A stretch of 64,000 nucleotides of DNA. Origin: Pisaster brevispinus. Taxonomy: Eukaryota > Echinodermata > Asteroidea > Forcipulatida > Asteriidae. Both the position numbers and the translations under genes were made by a program. Location of the stretch: the NCBI GenBank assembly GCA_023634235.1, contig JAMKCF010000004.1, positions 25,428,527 to 25,492,526 on the forward strand, written 5' to 3'. Of the stretch, positions 1 to 12,607 are shown piece after piece; position 1 is the first letter of the stretch, and each line of letters starts with the position of its first letter. Below the pieces are notes generated by a model that saw only the letters and a program-made list of their open reading frames with translations, searched no databases and was not told where the DNA came from.

Positions 1-99
1 TATTTCTTGTGACCCACCCACACACAACTTTGAGAAAATCAAATTCAGAATTGTTTGACATTGACTATTTTGAATGGAGCATAGAGCATGTACAACAAT

Positions 100-430
100 G
101 GTGATTAACAAAGACCAGTATCTGCACTTTATGTAACCTAACGTGTACATGGAATAACAAACCTGTGAAAGTTTGAGCTCAATTGGTCATCAGAGTCTCA
201 AGAAATCAGTGGGGGAAAAAACCTGATCTGTTTACACTGTTTGACATCGGGTGTTGGACTCGCAAGATCAAAAGCAAATGTTGTACTCATTTTTCGTAAA
301 CTGTAGCATTTTAGGCAAAAATGTTTCAAGGAACATTTTCCCACCACGTCTGCCTTTATACCATGAAAGGTATGTGCAAATCTGTAAACATTTATGTTTT
401 CAATCTCACCGATGTTTTGCAAACCCTTTT
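100..430 (+). repeat. Diverged copy of an interspersed MITE-like family
   Basis: The stretch shares ordered blocks (accagt.tctgcactttatgt, aacaaacctgtgaaagttt, then a later block ending in ctgtaaacattt) with segments at 15430-15650, 41690-42060, 42080-42460 and 45326-45405. The 42 kb copy has clear TTAA-flanked terminal inverted repeats; here the ends are no longer recognisable. No coding capacity. Small frames in it on both strands are by-products of the repeat. Confidence 0.6.
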
Positions 431-1370
431 AGTAAACTATTATGTGATGTCATGTTTTTGTGGGGTTTTTGTTTATTATCATATCAATCCCTGACGTTTG
501 TCTTTTGACATACCCATCTCTTTATTTTTTTGAAGATGACAGCTTTCAAAATTAATCTTAGATTAATTTATTTAGGAAGTGATTAGATCTACTCTCAGGT
601 TTCAACTTCCAGATATTTTGTCGTCTTAAGACCTTGCTGCGGTGATTGAAGAGGACTGCGTGCAATAATTGTGTTAATTCGGTGGTGCGATCGAGTTATT
701 CACCGAATGCAATTAGACAGCATGCGGTGCAACATATGGTATTAAGCAATCGCAGTGAACAAACTGTTAGGCGTTTGGGTTGTTGTACTGTTGTTTGTTT
801 TGGTTTTTTCTTTCTTGTTAACTTCTTCTTCTTCTTCTTAGCATCGATTGTCCAGGAACAAAGACACCTTCGAAAAGATTGTTCAATCTTGAAGCTTCAC
901 AAATGAATAAGGAATCAAGCATTAAGAAACTAACTGGACTAGCATTGCAATGGGTGCCTTTTACTACTTACTGTGTTGTAACTAAAAATGTTGCAAATAT
1001 TATCCTAGCATACTTTGTTCTTTTAATTGTTTGACTAACAAAATGTTGTTGATCTGTGATGCACTGCCCTTCCATGGCAAAACAGCCCAACTCAAAATTT
1101 TGTGGTTTTTACATCAGATCATTTCTGAGTAAATTGAGGGTGCTTTTCCCTTCTCAAAGTTTTAAAGGCATACTCTGTATTGGTTTTGAATATAACATGT
1201 CCTATCTCGGCCTGTTTTTACACTTTCGTCCCATTTTTATGGCAAAACAGCTTATCTCTGTACTTGCTTTTCTCAAAATGTCAATTTTTGAGTAACACCT
1301 GTACAGTCTCTATAACTTTGTAAAGACGTACACATTTAGTTTCTTTCTTTACTCTTGATGTACAGGTCAG
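431..1370. other. No gene seen; AT-rich spacer
   Basis: I find no exon-like segment with paired splice sites and no known repeat. It contains a short TTC microsatellite near 822-838. Confidence 0.5.
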
Positions 1371-1374
1371 AATA

Positions 1375-1480
1375 GACCTTATGTACATGGCGACATTTGA
1401 GTAGGGCTCCCTCTACTAGAGGGCCGAAGAAGGTTGTTCTTCAGCCCATCCTATTCACCACACATATACACAGCTTACAG
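1375..1480. repeat. Partial copy of the CRE-carrying MITE family
   Basis: The start (tagaccttatgtacatggcg, then gagtagggctccctctactagagg) matches the left ends of 23277-23446 and 52498-52665. The right end is not recognisable, so this copy looks truncated or diverged. The CRE palindrome seen in the other two copies is lost here. Confidence 0.5.
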
Positions 1481-1715
1481 ATCAGGTTTATGGGGTGCTG
1501 CTATTGTTGTTCAGTTATTCCCTTTTCTAAAGAATTTCTCCGTGCGGTCCCAAGTTGAACAAAGACAACTTTATGAGGTCCATAGTTCCATTGTGTAACA
1601 GACCCCACAAGGTCCCTTGGGTCCATTGTTTCAACATCATTTTACCTCTAGGATGATGGAGTGAGGAAGTCAATGAATAAGTTCCATTGAATTGCTGTTA
1701 TATTTGTAAATCTTT

Positions 1716-1945
1716 CTAGTAATGAAACCAAGGGACACTCAAAAGTGACTAGTGCTGAGATCCGTAGGCTTGGAGATACCTGTGTATGATGAAGACATGC
1801 TCAGCTTGAGGTGTGGGAGAAAAACCTACGCAATCAGGTAGTGACTGAAAACCCAATCCACATGCAAGGCTACGGTCCGGCTTTCAAACCGGGGTCCATG
1901 GACTGAGGTAGAAGGCAGGGAAGAAACCGCTAACCACTAACCTGT
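1716..1945 (-). repeat. tRNA-type SINE, family with 'ccttggtttcatta' tail
   Basis: On the minus strand it starts near a degenerate B-box-like block, continues through a conserved body (gccttgcatgtggattgggt) and ends in a tail with the sequence cttggtttcattactagaaa. The same body and tail occur at 14295-14540 and 62370-62640. The copies are colinear over about 230 bp, which supports a dispersed short retroelement rather than a gene. Confidence 0.7.
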
Positions 1946-2774
1946 TTTAATAAAAAAGGAGTAGGCCTAATGAAGCAAGATGAATGGGTTCATATGAGAG
2001 GAGGAATTTAATATACGATATCACAATCAATACACTGGTTCAAGAGTAGACCCATATTCACGTCACACCAAAGCGTTAGTTGTCAGGATTAATCCTGGAT
2101 CATGACCAGAGATTCTCAAGTTGAATACGTTATTTTTAGCTGACGATATTGACCATTCTGCATCTTTGAAGACACGGACCTTTACCCACAATTGATTTCT
2201 ATCTTGGGATGATTTTGTAATCCATTTATTTTTTCGGGGAAAATTGGGAAATTCAAGGAGGATGTTATAAACGTCAATGCCAGAAATGTTTTCTTTCTTT
2301 ACACGGCATAAAGGAGGAAGGGTTACATTTACTGAGCGATGAATCGATACGTATGATACAAGGCTTCAGTTAATAATAACGAAGGGCAAGGATGCTGTAT
2401 TGAGATGCTGTAATTAAAAAACATGAGACGGTTATCTTATAAAAAGAATTTGGAGGTCACCGTGCCAAGGTGGAGATGGTGGAGTAGGGAGGGAGGAGGA
2501 AGGAAGGAGGGAGAAGGAAGGAGCCAGGATAAAGAAAATAGTGGTGCCACATGGATTGAGTTTTGGGCTATGTACCTTCCATGAGGTAGTGAAAAACTAA
2601 CCGCATTTGTTGAAAAACAAAGTGGACAATGAATTAGACTCTTACAAAAGACAGGCGTGGAAGTTGAAAGGTTGGTCCTTTTTTTTTTAAATCCTTGCAT
2701 GGAAAATTTGTAACATACACACCCGTAAAGTATCTTGTTTAAACTATTTTTGGTGTTTTACCCATACACCGATT

Positions 2775-3090
2775 ATTGTTATTATTATTATTGTTTCTGG
2801 TAATGAAACCAAGGATGCCTCGTGAGTGAACTTAATCTCTGTATATCGCAAGCCTGAGGAAACCTGTAAACAAGGGTGCTTGCTATGTGAACCAGAAACA
2901 CAAGGGTTAACCCCTACTCTTCCACAATAAGCGTTCTGGGTTCTTTTGTGTGAACTGCCAATTGTAGTACACAGGACCTACAGCATAATGTCCCATCCGA
3001 AGGACAACGCACTTGAGTGTCTTGCTCAAGGACACAAGTGCCATGACCAGGACTTGAACCTACGCCCTGGCCCTGACAAGCCACAAATAT
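2775..3090 (-). repeat. SINE with shared tail and (AAT)n end
   Basis: Read on the minus strand, it has a B-box-like ggttcaagtcctgg, a middle block (gtccttgagcaagacactca) like that of the tRNA-Leu SINEs, and the same ccttggtttcattaccagaa tail as the family at 1716, 14295 and 62370. It ends in an AAT-rich tail at 2775-2795. The body differs from the family at 1716, so two SINE types share one 3' tail. Confidence 0.65.
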
Positions 3091-3256
3091 GTGACGACTA
3101 CTCTTTTCCCTGACTCAAATAGCCTGCCGCATGCATGACGTAAACTGCATGTTTAGAAAGCTACTCCAAGCGTTTTCATGCAGTATAATTTGTCTGAAGA
3201 TCTGAAGAAATACTTAACTATTCAATTATTTTGGGGTACCCACTGCTAATTATCAG

Positions 3257-3311
3257 AACTGGTCTCTTCTCAGTGGGCATGCTCAATGGTCTGGTGTTTG
3301 GAACATTGAGA
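3257..3311 (+). CDS. Candidate internal exon of the gene ending at 11327
   Basis: A short open segment is bounded by an AG (tgctaattatcag) and a strong donor (AGA followed by gtgagt). Translation after one leftover base reads TGLFSVGMLNGLVFGTLR, a glycine-spaced hydrophobic stretch that would suit a membrane helix. A second possible acceptor (ggtctcttctcag) would start it at 3274 in the same frame. The exon ends in phase 0, which matches the phase-0 start of the terminal exon at 11196, but the intron would be about 7.9 kb. The joint fit could be chance; I do not recognise the protein. Confidence 0.35.
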
Positions 3312-5205
3312 GTGAGTGCGAGTCCTAACCCAGTACAAGCAAGGGACTGTGTATCAACCGGGCCTGCTATCCAAACATCTCATGCAATTTGCCCTTATGA
3401 CCATGACACGCTATAAACAAAAATCGGCACCAAGAAAGTTTGTGGTTGTCTCTGCTATGGTCTTCAAAGCTGCCCGTAATAACTGACAGAGAAACTTGAC
3501 AAACTGTGACCTATCTGACAACAAGAAATAAAATCAAACTAAGACGACCGAATTCCCAAATCAATCCGATACTCAATAGGTCAAAAACTAGAACAAATCA
3601 TCAGCAGTTTGACAGGACACTAAACTACTTGAGACATTGAAGGTAAACCAAAGCACAACTTTTTTCTTTTTCCTTCGACAGATTTTAAATCCATTACACA
3701 AGGCGGTAAAAAATCAAGTTGGCACTTGGGACAGGAAGTCAAACTGTAACATGGTGCATGGCAAAATGACAGTATATTAATTTACCCAAATCACCCGCCG
3801 GTATGAATCAAGCATGAAGCAACGCCAACGATGCAGAAGAAAAAAAACCAATGAGAGATGTTGTTATCTAGCTATATCCACTCCATTTATCACAACAGCC
3901 TCTGAAAACATACATCTGACTCCTCCCTCAAACCCCTCCTCCCCCCCCCCAAGTGCTGATCAATATTCTATCTATAAGAGTTTTACGCCCGGCATATCAT
4001 TTTTGTGAGGTGACCGTAAACGGATGGCCAATACCATCTCCAAATTGCATTAGGTACTCTTCATTTCACGCTTGTAAGATGTAGGAAGGGCTGTTGGGAT
4101 CCTTGTGTATTGGGGCTATAGGAGTAATCTCGTACAGTGCCTCCGAATTGAAAACGATACTGTAATTGACTTGGATACCTATCTTGAGGGAGGACAGGCA
4201 TATCCACTCTACTGTGTTGAGTTTCTCTAATTAGGAAACCTGATTTACTGTTTACGTGTACACAGGCTGCTGAATTCTAAATCTGTTTTCAAATAAAGGG
4301 AACACGCCAAATGCACTGCTACAAATTCACCAAACATTCTGATTTGGTACATGCATCTCTTCAGCAGACCCATGGTGTTTCCATTCTGAAAGAAATCACA
4401 CACCATTGAAGACAACTTCATTTATTTCAACTACCATTTATTTCTTCAGTAACTAGTGTCATAACTGAGGCAGGGCTCAGGGGCAAAAGCCCCCACCCCA
4501 CCCCCAATTGATATTCGTGTCCCCCTAGTCCCTCCCATTCCCAGAAAGCCCAACCCCCACCCCCACCCCCACCGAAATTTAAATCTGGACCTTTAGATTA
4601 CAAAAGTACCATATGTTACAATTTACAAGCTTTTGTTATTTCAATGTTTAAAAACATGGCATGTAAGAGCACTAAAGAAAGGCTTGCTTGAGAAAAATGC
4701 AAACAGAAACTACAGATTTAATCGACCAGAAGTGCCCCCAAGAAAAGTTGGGGCACCCCAAATATTTATCTTAGTTTTACCGCCGTGAGTACCATTTAAG
4801 ATCTAAACAAAAATATGGAAATCAAACGTGAACAAGATGTTATTTTAATTGCTTCAGAGGAGCTGACTGAAAACTGGAGCCTTGATCTGCCTCTTCCTTA
4901 TTTCAAGCTGATTGATCAGTCAGACGCCTTTTTGATACTTTGTCAATTCGACCTTTGTTACATCTCATTGACACCTACTTGTGTAAATCTTTGCAATCCA
5001 AATCACCTACAAGACATTCGTCAAGTCACTTCCAAACCAATTTTATTCTGCCTAGTTAGTTGCAAACTCTTCTACGTCAAGTTGAGTTACAAGTTTTGTC
5101 AGGTTGCAAGTCTCTGAGCAAAGGCTGTCAGGCATGCAACTTTCAGCTGATTCCCTGTTTTGGGGGAATCTCCTCAGCCAAGCCATTGAAAACTGTAAAC
5201 ACTCT
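3312..5205. other. No gene seen; contains C-rich tracts
   Basis: Non-coding in all frames by inspection. Pyrimidine-rich or C-rich runs occur at 3930-3952 and about 4490-4575, the latter a run of imperfect CCCCCA units. I see no repeat family I can name. Confidence 0.5.
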
Positions 5206-5208
5206 TGG

Positions 5209-5575
5209 CGTGTCATGGCCAAGCGGTTTAGTGCATCGGACTCAAGTTCTGGTGGCTAAGTCATCAGGATGGGGGTTCGAATCCCGGTCATGAAACTTGT
5301 CTCCTTGAGCAAGATGCTTTACTATAACTGCTGCTCTGCAACCATGGGTACATGTAGATGGGTACCTGTGAGGGTAGAGATGGTTCTTGTGATTGATTTA
5401 GCTTGGTGTGCTACATATTTGGCAGCACAGGCTGTATACTCCCCAGACAGCTGGGACGGTAAAATAAAGTGCCCAGTGTCAAGGGGTAACAATGTTGGAG
5501 CGCCATGAGCGCCACTTAGTGACGGATTTGAGAGCTACATAAGAAGCCACTAGTATTAGTATTATTATTATAATT
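5209..5575 (+). repeat. tRNA-Leu(CAA)-derived SINE
   Basis: The head folds like a long-variable-arm tRNA. The ends TCATGGC and GTCATGA pair over seven positions, the anticodon arm contains GGACTCAAGTTCTGG as in animal tRNA-Leu(CAA), and a perfect B-box GGTTCGAATCC lies at 5274-5284. A body follows with ctccttgagcaagatgct and a tail ending in an ATT/TTA repeat at 5553-5573. Related copies are at 12915-13275, 13852-14193 and 27505-27840. This would be transcribed by RNA polymerase III if intact; nothing here suggests a host function. Confidence 0.8.
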
Positions 5576-5579
5576 ACAA

Positions 5580-8350
5580 AGTCTTGCTATGCCTGGCACT
5601 ATCCTATTATATTTTTTCCTGACTGCAGTTACATGTCTGACATGTATAACATTGGTGCAACAAGACGTTTTCATTTTAAGGGGCGGTGGGTGCAAAGAAA
5701 TAATTTGGGGTCGTCTCGTTTATCCCGCCACATGACACTAATAGTTCAAGTTTGTTTGTGTTTTGCTTAGCAGCATTTGTGTATTTGTCTGTGTTTACAG
5801 CATAAGGTGGTATTTTTTTGTGAGGCTGATGAATGTTTTTTCACATTCATGTCAGACATTAAAAGATCCCATTTCGGGTGAACTGTATTGTGAATCACTC
5901 GTGTTACTAAACCTGCACTTTGTCCATAAACAGCTAAACTTCGCACAGTGTTTCAGTGTAATTCAGGCATAAAATTCCCTGCTGCTGACGTCTTCCTGTA
6001 TTGCTGAAAATACATCCGTTCTTACACAAATTGGGCTCCAGTCAAGGGTTTCATATGGCAAGTCAGTGCTGCATGAATGCACAAACTCGCCATGAATCTT
6101 TATAAGGCATTTCCTAGTGACTGGATCGAGTACGCGTGGGCTACATAAGCCTGTCAAAACGCTAAATAAAACCAAGTCCAAACAATAGGACAGCATAGAC
6201 AAGTTCTCAATTTAGCAGGGTCTAAAAAACCTGCGCCCCCAAGATGGGAAAACATGACCAAGTTTCCAATTTAACTGGTCTAAACAAAACTAAGTCAAAA
6301 CAATGGGAGAACAAAGACAAGTTCTCAATTTACCAGATCTACAAATGTGTGTATCTTTGCATACCTAACTGGCCTCTATCTGACAGAGACCAGGGTTAGG
6401 AAACCAATTGGGGGAGACTATGCTGTGTAAAAATAAAAGATCAATTTTTTTTTCCTCAGTCAATCAGCGTATCCATCTGTAAGAGTAGATGAGCTGTACA
6501 TAATCTTAATAGCCATTCACTTCAAGAGGCTGACATGCTTAGCTTCCCACACTTCCTCTTGTGACTTGAAACAAGACTAAGTCGCTTCCTTCTCCAAGGC
6601 TGATCAGACATGTCCATACGGTGTCTTTTCTATTGGGAAAACTATTTCTATTAAGGGTTTTTTTTTTTAGTACAGCATGTACAAAAAAATTGTCATCACT
6701 GACCGCCGGGAATTCTGATTTGTTTTTTATGTTTTCTCTCAGGATTAATTTTCAGAATATATTTGGTCTTACCCTTGTCACAATGTAAGTAAACATGGCT
6801 TAACCAAGTACAGACAAGAAATGTTCTCATAAATTTCACTATTGAGAGAATGTGACTTTTGTTCGTTGTGAATCGGCCAAACCTCGGCCACAAGTCACGG
6901 CCCATGATCAGCAATGTTATACTGGAATCTGGGCTATACGTCCCATGCCAAATACAATGGTAGCAGCCTAAAACTTGTCTGTGACAAAAGGACGAAGGTC
7001 TCGGATTGGGGATTATGCAATAACTGACTCCCGGAAAAAGGAAGATTTTGAGCATGAAATTACAGTACCGTCTTTGCCCTTCTTACAAGGAAAACGTAGC
7101 ATTACACGGTGAGTGCATTCACTTTAATGAAATGTACGAGCGTGTTCACAACATCTGCTACAAGCATCCCTGGACACATTATGCACATGTATCATTCTAG
7201 TGGTTAGAGGTTGAGCCCATTGGTTCTTCCCAACGTTTCAACAAGCGTCATCGCTGGTCATCATCAGGAGAATTATTTCTATTGGAGAAGCACACGCTCA
7301 GATTAAAAGTTTTTAATTAAGTTGTTAAGCCGCCAGCTACAAAAGCAGTACATAAAACAGCTTAATGCTCAAAAGAAAATGGGACATGAAATCTCAAACA
7401 AGCTTAGTGGTTTTTTTAAGCTTTGCATGGTGTGGGAAATAAGAGGTAGCTATAACTAGTAAACTTGTGGGTACAATTATGGTGTAAATATCTTTTGGGA
7501 GGAGTGTTTGCTCTGAAAAGAGCCGGTGTGGTCTTGACGTTTCTGGATCTGGAAGTATACTGCTCAACTCCCCTAAAAGGGGTAAAACAAGTAGGTTTGG
7601 AACAGTATACTCTGCTCGTCTTCAGTAGACAAGCTTGTTGTATTTCACAACAAAGTAGTGTACTGCCAAGAGCATTGATACTCTGCACTACAGGCTTTCT
7701 CTTGATGGTATCATTAAGGATTTAGTTCAGTTCAGTTCATTAATTATTTATTTTAAAAAATTTTAAATCACTGTATCTGCCGACTTGCAAGTAAACGAAA
7801 GTGTGAAAAGGTTTAAGAAAATAAAAGATAACATAATTTGGACAGTTACAATTAGTTAACAACAAAAAAACTTGAGATTAAAGATTACAAAAGGAAGAAA
7901 AAGTGTAAACAAGGTATGTTTCTCATTCTTTCAGTCTTACAATGAAACTCAGGAATTTGGACTGCCTGTCTAAAAGAGTGCTTTTGTTTTGGGGTGCTGG
8001 CAAGTATTGGCGAAATTGAGCTGTTTTATTAAGAGTCACATCAATGAATTACTGACTGATTGCTGACGATCTTCTAAGAATTGAAGCATGCAAGGAGACA
8101 AGTATCTGAAATCATTTGGAGCCAGTTTCTTGGCTTTAGTCCTGTCTATGTATAAGATTACAGTGAAAGAAGTGATGGAGGGCGACACTGTTTTCATGAA
8201 GTGACACTAGAGATCCCTGCGACCAAACTTCAACGCTTTTGAGAAAATCAAACTTGAAGTTGAACTATTTTTGAAACCATTGTTTCAGAGACTTGGGGTC
8301 ACTTTATCTGATCCTTGACACCTCACTAACCATGAAAATGGATATCCTTC
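5580..8350. other. No convincing gene; imperfect direct repeats at 6160-6345
   Basis: At 6160-6345 a unit of about 60 bp (…acaagttctcaatttagcag…, …caagtttccaatttaactgg…, …acaagttctcaatttaccag…) occurs about three times. A 43-nt splice-bounded segment at 7066-7108 was considered and rejected. The remainder is unremarkable AT-rich sequence. Confidence 0.45.
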
Positions 8351-8354
8351 ATCA

Positions 8355-8545
8355 TGTAAATAATAATAATAATACAAGACATTTATATGGCGCATAATGA
8401 AGGAGCCTCTATGCGCAACACAAATTTTAAAACAATGAAAAAATATACTAAAAGCAATTGTTACAAAAGAAAGATTCAAACAAATGAGTCTTTAAAAGTC
8501 CCTTGAAAATCTGAAGAGAGTCGGCTTGGCGAATGTGAAGAGGTA
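8355..8545 (-). repeat. 3' end of a non-LTR-type element, (ATT)n-tailed
   Basis: The segment begins with an AAT microsatellite and runs through gacatttatatggcgcataatg and a roughly 170-bp body. It is nearly identical to 15655-15842, including aaagcaattgttacaa and aaatgagtctttaaaagtcc. On the minus strand this is a short element body ending in ATT repeats, the usual 3' end of CR1/L2-like elements or their SINEs. No ORF of the element remains. Confidence 0.65.
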
Positions 8546-10148
8546 AGTCGTTCCATAATGATGAAGGAAGGTGTAATGAAGTGGAAGGCTCTTTGACCAT
8601 AGAATTTAGTGGAAAAAGTAGATTGAGTCAGTAGGGATTACCCAGCAGAGCGAAGAGGACGAACAGGAATGTATTTATGTGTTATTTTAGCTTAGCACTT
8701 TTCATAAATGAGTAGTTAATTGTTACAAGTCTCTGTTCATGAAAACTGAATGAGCAATGTACAAATATATGTGTGTTGATCTTTGTGTGCAAACCAATGT
8801 GGCGCTTCCTATAACTATAAACATAACTAGGTCAGGCAAATTTTCTCTTTGTAAAAACTCAACCACCAGAGCACTTGCTTTTAGCACCATGGCAGCGCTA
8901 TGTACTTCATTGTCAACACTTAAACTCAACTCCATAACTCTTAATATTATGTCAGTGTGCTGGTTAGTGTAATTATTAAATTATCACATTTTAAGATGAG
9001 AAACGTGGGTATATTGTGGATGTAAATAATAACAACAAAAAGGTGTAAACAAAATCCATGTGTAAATAGATTTAGTTGTTGTAAATAGCCAGGATTTCTG
9101 CGGATCATTAAAAAGAATTAAAAAGTCTTAAATTGAATTATCAAAAGGTAATGCCTTATAAAACATGAACAAGTATTAAATTCAGTTATTTGAGACAGTC
9201 TTAAAATAGATGGATGAAGCGTGTAATGAATTTTCCTATCAGCTGGTGAAGAGCTGAATTACGCTGTGTGTAAAAAATAACATAAAGTGTGAGTGGATAT
9301 AGCTGTTTCCCCTGCTTTATTCACTTACTTTCGGTCTTAAATTTTGTTAAGGGTGCCATTAAAAGAGTCTCAAAAGTCTTAATTTGACTTTTTATAGCGA
9401 GCAGATACCCTGATCAAAGTGACTTATGGTATTAATGCAAAGAAGTATTAAATGGCATCATGTTTCGACCCTAGTAGAGTCTTTTTCAAAGGCTCAAAAA
9501 CACCTTTGTCTCTTCGTGATAACGGTGGTGACTTGCCCTAGTTACATGAATATTATTAATATGAATGACTAAAATACTACAAAATTGAACAAAAATACTA
9601 CAAAATTGAACAATCACAACCAAATGCAGCCATCTACACAATAGAATCCCACATTTTACTATGTTATTAATAATGTGAATCGCCTTGAGCTCTCGGGATG
9701 AAGTTGCATCTATAAAAATATCCATTATTATTTCTGCTATTATCATTTGGCCATGCATTTGGCAGCATGTAGAATGTTGTGCAGTTCCGGTTCTATATGT
9801 GTACCTGTGCCTAAGGCCAAGCTATGTATTTTATATACTCTAAACCGAAATGGGAAATTCATCTGTAACCTCAATACTTGATGGTGCAATATTAAAAGCT
9901 TTGGGCAGTGAGCAAGAAAAACAAAAACACTTTTGAATTTCTGCTTTTTCTCTGTGGTCAACAAAGGTATGAGATTTCAAAAGAAACATTTCATGAAATG
10001 AAAAAACACCTCCATGCATAATAAGGAAAGTCTACGCTTGTGTTGTGCTTTTGAATATTCATTTCGTTTTCCCCTTATGAGTTGAGTTTCCAAATGAAAC
10101 TAGATGTTTGAATTCGCAGATTTAAGGAATTCCACTAAACAAAGACCT
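8546..10148. other. No gene seen
   Basis: AT-rich spacer. A 20-bp direct repeat (aaaatactacaaaattgaac) occurs twice in a row near 9573-9612. Open frames are short and show no family resemblance. Confidence 0.45.
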
Positions 10149-10345
10149 GGGCCCTCAATTTCATAAAGCTGTTATAAGCAGAAAATACTGCTTAGCAATT
10201 TTCTATGCTAAGAAAAAAATAACTGGGGCACAAGTCACATCAATGTAAACTTTATGGAATTTTGGCTGTTAACCAGTTTTTGCTAAGCAATATTTTTCTG
10301 TGCTTAGCAAGTTTTTGTGCGTACAGGTTTTATGACATTGGGCCC
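10149..10345. mobile_element. GGGCCC-ended MITE, complete copy
   Basis: The copy begins GGGCCCTCAATTTCATAAAG and ends with the inverted counterpart (…TTTATGACATTGGGCCC), giving long imperfect terminal inverted repeats. Inner blocks rich in TGCTTAGCA/TGCTAAGCA occur on both sides. Relatives at 22545, 24725, 36140-37312, 53715, 56060 and 63520 share the ends or the TTAGCA-rich core. No transposase is present, so it is non-autonomous. Confidence 0.7.
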
Positions 10346-11195
10346 AGCTGTAGACTTGGATTGTCCTTATAGTCAGTTCCCTGGATGTCACACAGTGTAA
10401 ATTTTGCCATCTTGACAGGCAACTATGCATCATTTATTTACGCACAGCTATGCGTTAGGCGTAAATACCGTGTGCAGCACATCAAATTCATTGCACGATT
10501 AGCCGGTAAACCACCTGTGTAGCAGAATTAGAATGCTTGACACAGCTCCAAGTTGCCTGTAAAGGTGTGTTGAAGAAGTATGTTGGATGCTATGATGACA
10601 GGGAAACCATTGAAAAATGTCAATTCAGGACATGCCTTTTACTGTGACCTTTTTGGTTAAGTGGGAGTAGGTCAACTCTTGTGGCTGATTGCAGCCGCAA
10701 CAGGCATTTTGGGTACAAGCGGCTTGTGGCCGCAACGGTCTGTATAGGGTTGAACGTAGAGTAGGTCTCTTATGCAAAGATACGCTAGGTACAGTGTAGT
10801 GCAAGTTTTATTTAAGGACCTGAAACATTTATTATGGAAGAGCGGCTACCAATTTGTTTTTGTTTTTTTTATTTGTGCAAGTTTGATGCAAAAAACTTGT
10901 GTGAATTTGTATTGGCTGCAGTCTGGATGTAATGGCCGCAGTTCGCGTATATTGGCCCGCAATTTGCATGTATCAACTCGATACTCTAGCTTACAAGTGC
11001 ACATGGGAGAACCCTGACAATGTAAATAACTTTTACATCACATTGGCAATCTAAAAATGAAACTTCTGTGGTGCAGGAGTAGGGATACCACGATAGTATG
11101 AGACTCAGAGTGGTCAAATACGGTCACCAGCAGTTGATTACGTCTAAACAATTCCGTACTGACAGAATTCTTTTTGATATTTTGATCTCTTACAG

Positions 11196-11327
11196 CTCCA
11201 GGAACATGACCATGCTTCCTTTGATGCAATAGATGCAGCCAGGGAATGGCGCACAGAGGAAGACATGGCCCAGGAGGCCACCAAACTACGCAAACTCTTC
11301 CCAGAATCCTACACACAAGATTTGTGA
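11196..11327 (+). CDS. Terminal coding exon of an unrecognised plus-strand gene
   Basis: A textbook acceptor (ttttgatctcttacag) is followed by 43 sense codons in phase 0 and a TGA at 11325-11327. The encoded C-terminus starts LQEHDHASFDAIDAAREW, continues through a charged stretch (TEEDMAQEATKLRKLF) and ends PESYTQDL. The alternating charged and hydrophobic residues suggest an amphipathic helix. The frame is GC-richer than its flanks and uses varied codons, as real exons do. Candidate polyadenylation signals AATAAA follow at 11715, 12058 and 12454. A phase-compatible candidate upstream exon is at 3257-3311. I could not assign the family; a soluble or mitochondrial protein with a helical C-terminus is only a guess. 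It faces the minus-strand gene at 14.5-22.5 kb tail to tail. Confidence 0.75.
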   Translation, partial: LQEHDHASFDAIDAAREWRTEEDMAQEATKLRKLFPESYTQDL

Positions 11328-11509
11328 TGTCAGGTCAACCTAATACTTGTCTTTCCCAACTCAGGTTTTTTAAACTATTGAGATTTTAGCAATAGGAATG
11401 AACTTCTTTTTTTTTTTAATGTGTAATTTTACCTGTCTTTTTAAAGTACTATTTGCAGCAACAGTATGATTAGAGTAATCAGATAATATTATCATGGTGG
11501 TTAGCATCA

Positions 11510-12010
11510 AAATAATGAATGTTTATGAGTGCAATGGTGAGAATGTTTTCGTGAGCTGAAATATAGAATGTTCCATTCAACCAGACGAAGCCAAGTAAAA
11601 TTTCAACGAATGAAAATATTCTCTCTATTGCACAAATGCAAAACATTCATTATTTGTTTAATTTCACTTCCAAGTAGATCTTTGTCATTTGATTGGAAGA
11701 TAAAACTATCATAGAATAAACAAGATGTGTTAGCTTGTATTCTGCCATCCTCTAGAGGGCATGTTGTACTGCTGTGTTTTATGCTTGATGTGGTCTAGCA
11801 GGCAGTAATAGAAAGGATGGGACAAAAGTACTGTGTGAATTGAACCAAAATGCATGGTTTATGGCGCAGATCTTGTAATGGTTTGATTAATGAATGCCAT
11901 GTGACCAACAATCCTCCAATCAAATGACAAGGATCCTCTTGGGTGTTATGAGATGTAGGTGTGAACCAAGACATTGGGATTAAATAATGTTCTTTGGACA
12001 TTCCAGTCAT
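11510..12010. repeat. Interspersed foldback-type repeat, relative of 45410-45820
   Basis: Both regions carry, in the same order, a 'gagtgca' block, a palindromic centre with gtgaaat/tttcac or equivalent, 'tttgtcatttgatt/gac' and 'ccaatcaaatgacaaggatc'. The 3' part holds two inverted copies of the tgtcatttgattgg motif. This repeat would overlap the 3' UTR of the gene ending at 11327. Confidence 0.5.
11715..11720 (+). terminator. Candidate polyadenylation signal AATAAA
   Basis: AATAAA lies 388 bp after the stop codon of the exon at 11196 and is followed by a GT-rich stretch (gatgtgttagcttgt). Further AATAAA hexamers at 12058-12063 and 12454-12459 are alternatives, so the cleavage site is not settled. 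Confidence 0.4.
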
Positions 12011-12607
12011 TATCGACGAGAGGAAGTTTAATAGAGAGGAAGTTTAAACCTTTGATAAATAAATTGCAGAGGTGTTTTAATTATACATGTAATTTGTAAG
12101 TTTCATTATTATTTTTAAATTTCATGCAGAAATATATTTTTTTAAATAGTTCAGACAGTTAAAGTGGTCTACAGAATTTACTTAAGTAGCAACGTTCATA
12201 CAACAGAAGCCTAGGTGAAGAACTTTCACAGGATTCATCACTATGTGAAAGTGCAAGAGTCTTACCACGTGTCTGCCACATTGCCAACGCTATGTCAATG
12301 TATAACGTGGACAATCAGGATTCGTCTTTTTGTGAAAACACAAAACTGCAAATTTAATGATTCTTTATTGATAATGCTAATGAGTATAGTATAAATCATG
12401 TAACTTCGTGAAAGTATGAAAAATCAAAGACTATATCAAAATTGTGTACAACAAATAAAATAGTTTACCAAGTTTGTTAATTTTGAGGGACTCATCTTTT
12501 CATGAAAATGGCGGCGGAATTGCTCAAGCCAAACCAGTGCTGGATTGAGCCCTTAGCCTGGCGTACAAACACTTGTCATGAGTGCTGATAGCAAGATAAA
12601 CTTGTTT

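Noticed and set aside
7066..7108. 43-nt plus-strand segment with acceptor ttacag and donor gtgagt
   Set aside because: Its length would break the phase between 3311 and 11196, and a 43-nt segment with such sites can occur by chance.
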